A stretch of 64,000 bases of DNA from Owenia fusiformis. Taxonomy: Eukaryota > Annelida > Polychaeta > Sabellida > Oweniidae. Location: the NCBI GenBank assembly GCA_903813345.2, contig CAIIXF020000004.1, forward strand, positions 17,223,513-17,287,512, read 5' to 3'. Shown here in pieces: positions 23,460 to 34,206 of the stretch (positions are counted from its first letter, which is position 1; every line of letters starts with the position of its first letter). A program made the translations under genes and the position numbers. The notes below the pieces were generated by a model. That model made no database searches and was not told the origin of the DNA. It saw only the letters and a list, made by a program, of their open reading frames with translations.

Positions 23460-24480
23460 TGAAGTAGATATCACCCGAGAATAAATATCATATCTGAGGA
23501 GCGGGCATGATATATTGTATATCATATATATATATCATATATAGAGAGATTATCCTATGAGGTTCAGGATATTGGGATTATCCCGAGGCAAATATAATAT
23601 ATCTGCCCGAGGGCCGCAGGTCCCGAGGGAAAATATATTATATTGGCCAAGGGATAATCCTAATATCCTGAACCGACTATAGGATAATATGTTTATCCCA
23701 TACCACTCTTGGTCATCTGGTTCACATTGTTCAATCGTGGAAATATTTTAGAATATTTATGTCCAGTTTTGTTTTCTTGGCCGTGGGCGGATTTTCCTGT
23801 TCTCTCAAATATTCCCATATTTATTTTCTCGAATTTTTGATTGATCAAGTGGATGCTCCTTCCCTTTTTTAAACCATCAAACAGATCCCAAGTGTCTGTG
23901 TTTTCTCCAAGTTGTCGTTTACAGTCATTACGCGAACGTGCTGGGACGTCAAACTATATCTGCCCGCTGATGAAAATATAAGTTTTTACAAACCGGTTTA
24001 TGTACCTGTAACACGTCCAGGTATGGGATAAATATGTTTATCCCATACTTTGACGTGTTACGGGTACATAAAGCCGGTTTGTAAAAACTTATATTTTCAT
24101 CAGCGGGCAGATATAGCTTTACGTCCCGCTCAGAGCGGGCAGATATAGTATATCTGCCCGCTACGTCATAATCGCTGTTCCCGTATTTGTTCTTTTTTGT
24201 AACGTTCGCATACTGTAAACGACAATGGAGAAAAACGCAAACAATCGCGATCTGTTTGATGCTTTAGAGAAGGGAAGGAGCAGCATGCCCCGTTAATAAT
24301 CAAATATTTGAACAGGTAAATCCGGCTACGGACAAGAATAAAAAACTGGACATGAATATTTTAAAATAGTTCCAAGATTGATTGCAACAATTGGACAATG
24401 TGATTGGCCAATATAATATAGCTTCCCTCGGGCAGATATAATATATAATTATAATTATAATAATTATATAATATATATAT
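23460..24480. mobile_element. Large foldback element, head-to-head dimer with nested palindrome
   Basis: Two inverted arms of about 350-400 bp meet at a perfect palindrome near 24034 (GTATGGGATAAA followed by its complement). Matching arm segments include the ATGTCCAGTTTTG area (23760 and 24340) and the GCCCGCTGATGAAAATATAA stretch (23967 and the inverse near 24085). The left arm carries a second hairpin of about 150 bp (23545-23695) centred on CCCGAGGG motifs. It ends in AT-rich sequence. No ORF is present. A single half-unit lies at 37314-37859. Confidence 0.8.
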
Positions 24481-24885
24481 AATTTATCATGTCAGCAGAT
24501 TCTTTTAATATGTTCCCCTCACTCGTCAATAGAAAACTTGTCTTTTGATGGTCGTTCATGTTTTAAAAATTACTACACAGGTTTTCACGTTTTTCAATAT
24601 AAGATTTCCTGATATACTCCAATTGTTAACATTTAATAAAAAGTGTGTTTCATCTTCTATAACCGAGTCCTTACATATTTTATAAAATCGACTATTAAGA
24701 TCAGTAATGGGTCTTGTATATCGGCCTCTCTCTATCTCTAGATTGTGGGCGCTTATGCGTAATCTGGTTAAATGTTTAGCGTTGAAAGTGTCGTTTCTGA
24801 AAGGTAGTGTTCAAATCCAAAGTGCGATTTTAGTTGTTTAAATAATCTAAGTTTCCCCACATTCCCACTATCAGATTCTTCCAAT

Positions 24886-25138
24886 TTCACTGGGGGGTAT
24901 CGTGATGCAACAACACCGTGTTGTTGCATCAAGATGGCCAGACTTCCGGTGATAGATTTTCGTACGATATTTTGTTTTCCCAATTTAAACCCATTTTTAG
25001 GACGAGTTGCTCAATAATCATACACGTGCAGTTAGCCCAGGATCTATATTTAAAAAAACTCTCATTAGTATGCATGTAGCATCATCAAGAAGCGAGAAAT
25101 TCGCGGTTTTAATTCCTCACTATTGATGCAACAACACC
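24886..25138. repeat. Left arm of a 250-bp inverted repeat spaced 4.8 kb
   Basis: Inverse of 29983-30239 with few differences. The outer end is TCACTGGGG. Just inside is a perfect 27-bp palindrome built from GATGCAACAACAC (24904-24930), and the arm closes with another GATGCAACAACACC at 25124-25138. Confidence 0.85.
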
Positions 25139-25553
25139 ACTCTGTTTATCATCGATGATGCAAAAACGCCAATATAATGTATCATTGAATATCAAGAGAA
25201 ACTGTTTTATGTTCTGTTTATACTCGTAGGTGTTGGTCGGGACATGAATAAAACGCGTGAGTGCGTGGTTCATGAATGAAACGTATTTTGTTTGGTTCCT
25301 TAATGTATTTGTCTTTATGTTATCAAAGTTAAAAGGATATACAAGGTAAACTAAATACATAGGCTAAGTATTGAATCCCCGGGAGCCAACCTCATTGATA
25401 TTGTATCTGAAAAATAAAGATTATTAATTCTATTTAAATCCCCTTGATTTACCGTATCGTATGGAAATTGTTTACAAAGAACTAATATAACTAGACAAGT
25501 TCAATTTCAGACTCCAGATCTGGACTTTTTTAAGCCGAGTCATCCAGAAAAAG

Positions 25554-25885
25554 ATGGATGGATGGATAGATGAATGAAATATAGGAAGGAGGGATGGGAC
25601 AGAATAGGATGGAACGATAGGAGAGAATAGAGAAGAAAGATAGGATAGAATAGCAAGGAAGGATAAGATAGGAAGGATAGGAAGGAAAGGATATGAAGGA
25701 ATGGAGGGAAAGGATATGAAGGATAGATAGATAGGAAGGAAAGGATATGAAGGATAGATAGGAAGGAACGGATAGGGATAAAAGGGATAGGATAGGAAGG
25801 ATAGGATAGAATAAGAAGGAACGATAGGATAGAATAGTAGGATAGGATAGGATAGGATAGGAAGGATGGATGGAAGGATGGATTT
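25554..25885. repeat. GGATA/GGAAGGA simple repeat tract
   Basis: About 330 bp of purine-rich GGATAG, GAAGGA and GATGGATGG units. The long minus-strand ORF across it (Ser/Tyr/Pro/Leu only) is a product of the repeat. Confidence 0.9.
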
Positions 25886-25889
25886 TTCG

Positions 25890-26525
25890 ACATTTTCTTG
25901 GCTACCCTTGACTTTCTATCAGGATACCATCAGATCGATTTTTCTCGAAATTTCAAAACGCCATAATTTCCGAACCGGAAGTCGGATCGAAATTTGGTTT
26001 GCAGATTCTGATTCCTAAGAAAATTCTATTCTTCATTCTTAACTCAAATTAAATTTGGTGAATTTTTTATTTTGACCTACTTTTTGGACACCATATCTCA
26101 AAAGTGGGTTAAAATACTTTCTGACGGCAAAGGGCTAACACTATTAGTACACTCTTGGCTACATGTATACACAATTTCGAAGAATATAATTGAAGTGTAG
26201 TGTCAGAATCACAAAAATAAGGAAAACTTTGAATTTGACCTAGATTTTGACCTAGACATTTTTGTGTCCAAATTTTGAAGCTAGATTGCTTTTGAGGTAC
26301 CCTTCATTTAAAGGCTTTCATTAAATAAAGCTGTACTCGGTCGTATATATGTCGTATTTTACACTTCAAAAAAAATATTTTTTCCCATTGACTTAACATG
26401 GGGCACCAAATTTAGCGATTTTGAGTTTTCAAAACGCCATAACTTCCGATGAGTGTAGGTTTAATGATATTGCAGTTATACAATGCTATTATATAGAGGT
26501 TATTTACGGAGAGGGATTCAATATT
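25890..26525. other. Non-coding stretch with repeated AAAACGCCATAA
   Basis: The motif CAAAACGCCATAA(T/C)TTCCGA occurs at about 25955 and 26433, each in similar context, suggesting an old repeat. No gene seen. Confidence 0.4.
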
Positions 26526-27080
26526 GGTTTTATTCCGGTGTAAAAGTAATAGTAGTCCCAAGGAAGCACGGTTTATACATCCTATGGATTGTCAATCCCA
26601 GTGTTTATGGTCTCAATAGGACTGTCATTCCTACTGTTATATATTAATAAGACCGTGGACTATAATCACCAATGGACTTCTGTTCCTTCCACACCAGTGA
26701 AAGAATAAAATGTCCCGGGCATTTAATCCCAATTTTATTGTCCCGGACTTTTATATCTAGGTCAAAGAGACCGTCATTTTACATATATTAAAAGAGTTAT
26801 GCATAAATATAAATAAAAGTTGAGTCTGTTCGTCTCACCTTTCTTGGCAAAATCAATTACGACTTGGTCCAGTAGCCGAGAGAATAGTGTTTCGATCCCT
26901 ATGTGAGTCAACTTTTTTTTAATCTCAATACAGTTAAACACTTTTTTAAGTATCCCAACACCCCTTTTTTTAAAGAAAATGTCATATTTAAAAAACTCAG
27001 ATGTTTAGTTAAGCGTGGCCAACCTGGGTATAAATTGTTGCACGTGGTATATGTTATTCCTTTGAAAAGTGGATGCCAAG

Positions 27081-29039
27081 ATGAAAACACAACTGGACAT
27101 AAATGTTATTTATCAATATATCAGGCAAAAATCGTATCCACCAGGTACAACAGTGAATGAAAAGAGGGCTATAAGAAGAGCTTCGACAACAAATTTCAAG
27201 GTAATGTTAATTTATTCACATTATAAAGTCAATCGTACCCAGATAATAACGTCCGACGCCACAATGAGGACACTTCCTCCTGAAATATGTTCACAAATGT
27301 AGTCCTCGAGACTTTTCCCTCGGGTTACGACGTCCGAAAACATACACATGGACAATCTATCCTTGTTTATATCCATTTTAGTAGTCCTGGACTTTCCCCT
27401 CAGATTACAACGTCCAAAAACAACCACGTGGACCTTGTCAATATCATTTTTTATGTCCTGGACTTTTTGCCCCAGGTTAAATCGTCCGAAATTACACATA
27501 TAACCAATTCATCATTGTAAATGTGGATACATTTGTATTAAGGTAACTCTGTATAATAGAAATTTTGATGCACTCCTCCATAGATCCACATGTTATTTTT
27601 CAAATATCGATCACGCCTTCCCAACATTGTCCACATCTTTCAGTTTTGCACAGAGTGCACTAATGTACCTAGAAAAGACTGTCGAGAAGATTTTTTTGAT
27701 AAAATGTATAAAAACTAGAAAATTCAATGAGAACATTTTCTGAAAATTTTCTGAATTTTCTAACTGAATTTTCTCATTTTTTATACATTTTATCAAAAAA
27801 ATTTCTCTACAGTCTTTTCTAAATACATTAGTGCACTCTTTGTACAAAACTCAAAGATGTAGACAATGTTGGGAAGGCGTGGTCGATGTTTAAAAAATAA
27901 CATGTGACTCTATGGAGGTCTGCATAAAAATTTCTATCATACAGAACAACCTTAAATCACATACTTTTCGTATTTTGTTCACGTATGTTATGTTATGTTA
28001 TTGGAGAGAAAAGAATTATTACATCGTACTTTACATAACGTATATTAGAGATTGAAAAGTTATCAAAGGGTAATTATAACTGCGATAGCACCATCCACAT
28101 TATGGCACATCCACACATTAATGGAGTTTGGGTCTATAGCTGCACCATCCGCATTTCGGTTGTCTCAAACTCCAGGGCCATTCACATTATGGTAGTTTCA
28201 GACCCAAACACCGTTCAGATTCAGTAGCTAATATTTTTGTATTCCATTATGCTATTTTCAGATTGAAAGGGGGGTGCTCATGCACAAAGTTTGTACTAAA
28301 TCTGATGAGTTACATTGGACCAAAGTTCTTGAGAGTGAAGAACATAGAGAGGCAGCAATGGTTGAGTGCCATTCTTCAAGCATAGGTTAGCAATAAATAA
28401 TGCCATAAACTAATATTGCAATTAAATAATAATGCAATATAAAAGGCGATATTTGAAATGTACATTGATTCGAAAACATTGTAATTTAATGTATACATAT
28501 TGTAATTAAGGTAGAATAACATGAATATATTTCTGAATATTCACCTCTAATTACACATATTTAATGAAAGATTATCATTTTCACAATCTATGATAATATT
28601 TACATGCTATGTCAGGATGCATATTTTATAAAAAAAATTAAGCGATTTTATTACTCCTTATTGGTAAATATATTCCTGTTTATGACATAGAAACTATCAC
28701 CTTGAATCGCATGCATTAAGCTTTGTGGACTTCAATTTTATTAAATGCAATTTTAAACAGAATTAACATAAATGATGCTATTTTCAGGGGGACATACAGG
28801 AGGTCCAAAACAATGTTTACATTTTATCGACTTCCAACTTAAGAAGACAAGACAGAAAGGGGGGCAAGACGGAGGAGCCGTGGACTGGCCCCTTCGAAAT
28901 TGCAGGGGTGGAGAGGGCAGGGATCTACAAGATTAAAAATAAAAAAGGACAAATTTTTAAAAAATCCGTAAATGGCTGTAACTTAAAACAGTTTCACCAA
29001 TTACTCTCGAATAATGATGTAATAATTATTAGAATATAA
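27081..29039 (+). pseudogene. Integrase gene of the Ginger-like element, catalytic core deleted
   Basis: Three exons join with GT-AG introns. Exon 1 (27081-27200): MKTQLDINVIYQYIRQK...NEKRAIRRASTTNFK. Exon 2 (28262-28385): IERGVLMHKVCTKSDELHWT...AAMVECHSSSI. Exon 3 (from 28788) opens with GGHTG, completing the H-x-GGHxG half of the H2C2 zinc-binding region. Within about 40 bp the frame shifts by +1 and continues as the integrase C-terminus: WTGPFEIAGVERAGIYKIKN, then FKKSVNGCNLKQF, stopping at 29037-29039. The CxxC half and the whole DDE catalytic core are absent, so the gene cannot make an active integrase. The first intron carries a MITE. Confidence 0.65.
27540..27955. mobile_element. Foldback MITE inside the integrase intron
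   Basis: Nearly complete palindrome of about 410 bp centred near 27748. The outer ends AAGGTAACTCTGTATAATAG and, inverted, AAGGTTGTTCTGTATGATAG pair, and matching continues through TCACGCCTTCCCAACATTGT to the centre. No ORF of its own. Confidence 0.8.
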
Positions 29040-29937
29040 TTGTAAGAGTGCATACTGTACGTCTGACGTCGAAAAACGAAACTGACGTAACAATTCGCAA
29101 ATAAAAGTGTAATGTGACATACTAGTAATTTGTTTGTTTGTTTAATTGTTTTTGCGACGCAGGCCTAAAGATAACTGTAGCATATCCAGACTATAAATCT
29201 TAGGTGTGATAGTCCGGTTGAAATCTTATGGATAATTAAATCTAGGTTTACAAGTCCACAAGAGACAATAAATCCAATAACCAAGACGTTCATTACTAAG
29301 GTTTAGAAGTCCGAGGGAATATAGATTCTAGATTTTAAAGTCCAGGACTTGTAAACCCAGGAGTTAGAGTCTATCGGACTTTCAAAATAGGAGACCGTAT
29401 AAACTTTCACACCGGGACACATTATGATATTTCCCGAGGGCCCAGGGGGAATCTGGGATTACTGTACCCCTATCAATTTACCTTTTCGGGACCTAAATCC
29501 TATTACCTACCTTTTTACTCAATCAGGGAGAACGAATCCAAAGAGAACAATACTTCTACATGTGCGCCGTGCAAGATTTCCAATAGCTCGTCGTGTTTAC
29601 CGAGAACGAAAGATGTTTGTCCACCATTTTGAATGATACTAACTGGTATCAGGGTCATCAAGCTATGGCACAGGGGTTTATGATAATAGATTGGGTTACT
29701 ATAGCTTGCAATGTTAAAGGCGATTGAACTATGTTATAAAACAACTTCCAGTACATTATGATATTTAAAAGTATAAATTTTTGAAAATACATATAAAGAA
29801 TCTTTGCCCGCAGGACGTGTATTTTGAATGCCTGAGAAGAACGCAAATGGGTACTGGCCCGGTGTTGCAATAGTAGCATTTAAAAATCTGTTCCTCTCGA
29901 GATTTATGGTCTTCTGAAATTATACTATTAATTTGTG

Positions 29938-30239
29938 TTGTTGCATCATTGCTCAAATCTAGAGGAGTGTTGTTGCATCTTCGGTTTGGTGTTGTTGCAT
30001 CAATAGTGAAGAACTAAAACCGTGAACTTCTTGCTTCTTGATGATGCTACATGTATACTAATGACAGTTTCTTTAAATATAGATCGTGCGCTAACTTCAC
30101 GTGTATGGTTATTGAGAAACTCGTCCTAGAAATGGGTTTAAATTGGGGAAACAACATATCGTACGAAAATCTATCACCGGAAGTCTGGCCATCTTGATGC
30201 AACAACACGGTGTTGTTGCATCACGATACTCCCCAGTGA
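29938..30239. repeat. Right arm of the 250-bp inverted repeat, with extra GTTGTTGCATC copies
   Basis: 29983-30239 is the inverse of 24886-25138. On its inner side the motif GTGTTGTTGCATC recurs at about 29938 and 29968 before the arm begins at 29983. The outer end is CCCCAGTGA. The arrangement resembles transposon termini with subterminal binding sites, but no target duplication is clear. Confidence 0.8.
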
Positions 30240-30243
30240 ATTT

Positions 30244-31370
30244 ACTTGATATCTCTCAATTAATTTCTTTTGACTTTAATAGCAAGCCTATTTGTGCTCT
30301 TCTCTGTATTTACATGTATCACATATTAGCGCGCGGCGCGTAGTCTTCGTGGGCTAATTTTAAAATATCAGTTGTAATAAAGCTTAAAAACATGAATGCG
30401 ATCCGATATAGCAAGTGCGTCTAAGGAAACAATGTCAGAAATTCTAGTTGAATTAATCAATCCAAGCACTTACCTGTCCGTTGTGTTTGTTTTTTTCTTT
30501 CGGCATTGTTGGTTCCTGATGACAATACGAGACACCGGCCTCTTGAAGTGCAATATTTCTGTAAATGTTTCGTAAATAATCTTCCAAAGTGAAATTCTCC
30601 AGCTTTTGTTTGGTCCTACATCTTACTTGAAATTAACAATACGTCATGTGCTTCTTTATTTAGTGCGGCTATTTGTGATTACAGGTGTGCTTTTCTCAGG
30701 TGCGAACTAACTGAATAATTTGTTTTATGACTTTTTGTGAAACATTTAGAATGTATTACCCCTGGAACCATTTCACAAACAACGTCATCGTTAGTGTGTA
30801 TGTAATGGTAAAGGGAGGGGTATCCACCTTGAGTTAACGAAATCATTTTATACGAGCAGAATTTTATACCCATTTATGTGAACAAAGTATTATGCTTCTG
30901 AAGAACGTATTTTATTTAATACAGAATTACAGTTGTAATCAAGAATGTAGGGAGAACATTTGTAAAATATTAAGAATGAGTTCAATTGTCTATTTTTGTT
31001 TTATGTACATAGAATTACACGATTGTGGCTATGTCTTTGACATGTTATCGCAGTGTATTTCACGAGGCTATATATTTAAAGGTATTTTCTATTGTTTTTG
31101 CGTATTTCACTATCGGCGATTGCTACTTCAAAGGATGCCCTCCCTGTACCGGTTTTGTTATTGTCACCTTTCACCGTTATCCATGAATCAGGCAGTCTAT
31201 TACCAGAATTATAGTATACAAAAACAATTGGACGCTCGAATGATTAAAAAGAGAATAAGCAATTCACGGATGGCAAGTGTTTTAGATTTCATTTCACATG
31301 GGTTTCTAATTTAAGGCAGAATCAGATCAAGCGATTAACCTTTGCAAGTATCGTTCCTGGAAAGCAATGT
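30244..31370. other. No recognisable gene
   Basis: Contains a 140-codon plus-strand frame (30892-31314) rich in Tyr, Cys, Phe and Ile, with no known motif and no neighbouring gene signals. It may be chance. Confidence 0.35.
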
Positions 31371-31371
31371 A

Positions 31372-32342
31372 CAGGGTGACCCAAAAAAAATGCAACCCTC
31401 CATTTCTTCAATATTTTTCTTAAATGGAAGTTAATTGCTCTGAAATTTGGCACACAAGGACTTCATTCAATGTGGGATCCTCTTGCAAAGTTTAAATAAT
31501 CATAGTCTTATATTGATAGAGTTATGGTCGTTCCAAAATATGCTCCAAATGTCGTCCATTTCCAATGTTAGGTTTTCGGATGAATCACATTCCCTTCTTT
31601 CTGAACATGTAAACTCAAGAAAAAATGTCTTCTGGGATCACAAATTCCAGATAAAGTGCTTCAAAGGCCCCTTCATTCTGTTAAATGCACAGCTTGGGCT
31701 GCCAATTCCCAAAATCATCAGCCCCTTTTGGTTTGAGGTTGATAATGGCAACACTGTTACTGTTAACACACAGCGCAATATTGGTGTTCCCAGGAAGTTC
31801 TAGGCAGTTCTAGAGTGACATAGAGGCTTCAATAGACAAGAACAGTGGTTCTAGAAGGATCGAGGTACTCCTCACACTTCTAATGTTAGCATAGCCTGGC
31901 TCACTAGTCATTTCTATGAGAAGATTAACTCTCCTAGGACGGAGAACCCATGGTCATCCCACAGACTTGATTTCAATGCCCTTGACTTCTATATATGGGG
32001 TTATTTAAAGGATAATGTGTATGAAAATAACCCTACTGCAATTGCAAAACTCCAACAAGCAATGGGTGCAAAAATTTGAGCGATACCCATGGGGAAGAAT
32101 GCATCCGTGTTATGAACAGTTTTCCTTGAACATTGCAAGTTTGTTTTCAGCGAAATTGTCGACATCTGGAGCATATTTTGAAACAACCATAACTCTATCA
32201 ATATAAGACTATGATTATTCAAACTTTGCCAGATGATCCCACATTGAATGAAGTCCTTGTGTGCCAAATCTCAGAGCAATTTACCTACATTTAAGAAAAA
32301 TATTCAAGAAACGGAGGGTTGCATTTTTTTTGGGTCACCCTG
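31372..32342 (+). mobile_element. Mariner-type element with about 185-bp TIRs
   Basis: CAGGGTGACCCAAAAAAAAT at 31372 and the inverse ending at 32342, with TA on both sides. The arms pair to about 31556 and from about 32157. The central 600 bp carries a degraded transposase on the plus strand. Confidence 0.9.
31590..32078 (+). pseudogene. Tc1/mariner transposase relic (DDE part)
   Basis: Readable pieces across frameshifts: PFWFEVDNGNTVTVNTQR (31722-31775), RGTPHTSNVSIAWLTSHFYE (31861-31920), RTENPWSSHRLDFNALDFYI (31940-31998), then WGYLKDNVYENNPTAIAKLQ. The order and motifs (QDGA-PHT region, SPDLNPLDFYLWG region) match family transposases. Expected catalytic residues are altered or out of frame. 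Confidence 0.75.
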
Positions 32343-32456
32343 TATATAGAACTATAGGCACATTTCCAGCCATTTCAGATCATGAAATAAAACACATTGT
32401 ATATTTTCTATACTCTACTAAATAGATTAGGCAAAAGTAATATTATTTCAGACATT

Positions 32457-32570
32457 TGTGATGTCACGAGAATAAGCTGTGATGTCACGAGAATAAGCTG
32501 TGATGTCACGAGAATAAGCTGTGATGTCACGAGAATAAGCTGTGATGTCACGAGAATAAGCTGTAGTGTC
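32457..32570. repeat. 21-bp tandem repeat, five copies
   Basis: TGTGATGTCACGAGAATAAGC repeated with almost no change (unit of 21 bp; plus-strand reading CDVTRIS). Each unit holds the near-palindrome GTGATGTCAC. It abuts repeat C. Confidence 0.95.
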
Positions 32571-33075
32571 ACTCAGGTGGCAACAATTTTTTTCAAATTG
32601 AAAATCTTTTTTCTTGTAGCCTACAAATATTTTTTAAACTTGCTAAACTTCAAAATAAAGCAATATCGTTGGGCTGTCTACGTTGAAAATAAGTTTTTAT
32701 CGTGTTTTAAATATTTATGTCCCATTAGATTGAATGAGAACTAAAATTTTAAAAAGCTTTTTTCTCTCTGAACCACTTTTCCCAGGGCACTTTTCTGCGC
32801 TTATTAATTAAAATGTTATACTTATTTTTAACCAATTTTCTTAATTTTTCAGCATAACATAGGCTATATCTCCTTCAAAAGATGTAGAAGTTCAATAGAA
32901 AAGTTTCACATAGCATATTTTGATAACATTGGGGAGGACTTAATATAAGCCAAAGTGGATTAAACTTTGTATGGGGACTTAATGCTTTAATTTGTATTAC
33001 TATATTCGAAAATGCATTCCATGTCATCTGTAAAACAGCATTAAACAATAAGATCAATATATGTATCTATATAGG
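32568..33075. repeat. Dispersed repeat C, copy 1
   Basis: About 500 bp matching 43898-44475, for example AAGCAATATCGTTG and AATATAAGCCAAAGTGGATT. The copies differ by indels. No ORF is shared. Confidence 0.85.
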
Positions 33076-33082
33076 CTATATA

Positions 33083-33200
33083 CGAGGGGTGATCAATAAG
33101 TAATAGACGCTTTTTTACATGGATGCTTTTTAGAGACCAATACTTTAGATTTTCTTACCAGTGATACATCATTCAATTATCTATCAACTCGGAAGATTTG
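33083..33200. mobile_element. Mariner terminus without a partner
   Basis: TATACGAGGGGTGATCAATA is a typical mariner left end after TA. No inverse is found in the next 2 kb, so this is an orphan end. The limit on the right is arbitrary. Confidence 0.5.
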
Positions 33201-33712
33201 AAAACAAAACATGTAATATATTTTGATATATCTTTATTTCCGTGAAGGAGGTTTAGGTACCCCGGGACCAACATGACGTCAAACATTCTGAAGCCATTTT
33301 AGCTTGATGTTTAACCTGCAACGCAGTTGAATGCAGGCTGAACAAAACAAATCATTATGGTCATGAATTACCCCATCATGTTATGCCATAGTTGATTTTA
33401 AATATTTTATCATCACTATTTTGTATTCATGCCACATTCATTCCACAGGGCCTTCTACATAGGTTCCATCAAGTGCTACATGTACACAATTCCTCATCCT
33501 CTTATATATCTCAAGATTGTGAAGATTGTGAGTGTTAACTCAAGAAGGCTGAATCCATTCTCTGACATGGTAGCAAAAATAAATAAGTCACATTTTAATT
33601 CGATTAACTTATCCTTAGCAATGATCTTACCAATTTCCTTTTTCCAAATATAAATAGTTTTAAAGCAAATGATAATATCACATTTAGTGCTTCAAAAGAT
33701 CAGATACATATT

Positions 33713-34206
33713 AACAAGGCTTTGTATAAAAGAAAACCTCCTACCTCATACCCACCTACATGGAACATGATACAGTCATTGAAGGGTTCAATTTTAAGGA
33801 TTATTAAATCTCAAAATAGCTCAAATTATTAACATTTCTACAATTCCGGCTTTATTTTATGACTAGACAGATGACAGATCCATAAAGAAAAGCATGTGGA
33901 TGCATTTTAATGTGTTATGACCCGAGGGCGCCCCGGGGGAATAAATAACTAACGACCGCGAGTATAGGACCATCAAGCCAGATAAAGAAATTGAAAGAAA
34001 ATGTGCTAAATTCGATGCCCTAAGTGGGAATCGAACCCAGCTGGGATATAGTAGCAACTTGCTATCAAGGGTCGTTACAAATGTACTATTAAACATCATA
34101 AACTATGATTTGATAAACTAAGATCTTTGATATTAAACCCTTCAAAGACGTACATGGGTAGGTGGGTATGAGGTAGGAGGTTTTTTATACAAAGTCTATT
34201 AACAAT
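33713..34206. repeat. Inverted repeat beside the LINE endonuclease fragment
   Basis: ACCTCCTACCTCATACCCAC at about 33736 is the inverse of GTGGGTATGAGGTAGGAGGT at about 34162, with pairing through the TTTGTATAAAA ends. The spacer carries a tRNA-like T arm (next entry). Confidence 0.7.
33930..34062 (-). repeat. Possible tRNA-derived SINE piece
   Basis: On the minus strand 34023-34040 reads CTGGGTTCGATTCCCAC, which fits the pol III B box and T arm of a tRNA. I do not find a convincing A box or cloverleaf, so a real tRNA gene is unlikely. A SINE head or chance match is possible. Confidence 0.3.

Larger units (their letters stand above)
26531..29419 (+). mobile_element. Ginger/KRBA2-like integrase DNA transposon, defective
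   Basis: A 2.9-kb unit whose ends are inverse: TATTCCGGTGTAAAAG at 26531 and, on the minus strand from 29419, TGTCCCGGTGTGAAAG. Both subterminal regions are packed with short GTCC/GGAC modules (for example GTCCTGGAC at 27383 and 27454, GTCCCGGAC at 26740, and several at 29210-29370). Inside is an intron-containing reading frame with the ends of a Gypsy-type integrase. Integrase-like genes framed by terminal inverted repeats are the signature of Ginger elements; KRBA2-like domesticated genes are related. The family call rests on the protein ends and should be read as probable. Confidence 0.65.

Noticed and set aside
23960-24120. Possible hammerhead ribozyme from the CTGATGA word in the foldback
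   Set aside because: CTGATGA is present, but no stem II followed by GAAA with a closing stem III can be found nearby.
25540-25893. 117-codon minus-strand ORF rich in Ser, Tyr, Pro and Leu
   Set aside because: It is the translation of the GGATA/GGAAGGA simple repeat.
30892-31314. 140-codon plus-strand ORF
   Set aside because: No motif, unusual composition (Tyr, Cys, Phe), no splice or promoter context and AT-rich surroundings; length alone is not enough.
34021-34045. tRNA gene on the minus strand
   Set aside because: Only the T-arm/B-box part fits; no acceptor stem, D arm or anticodon arm can be drawn.
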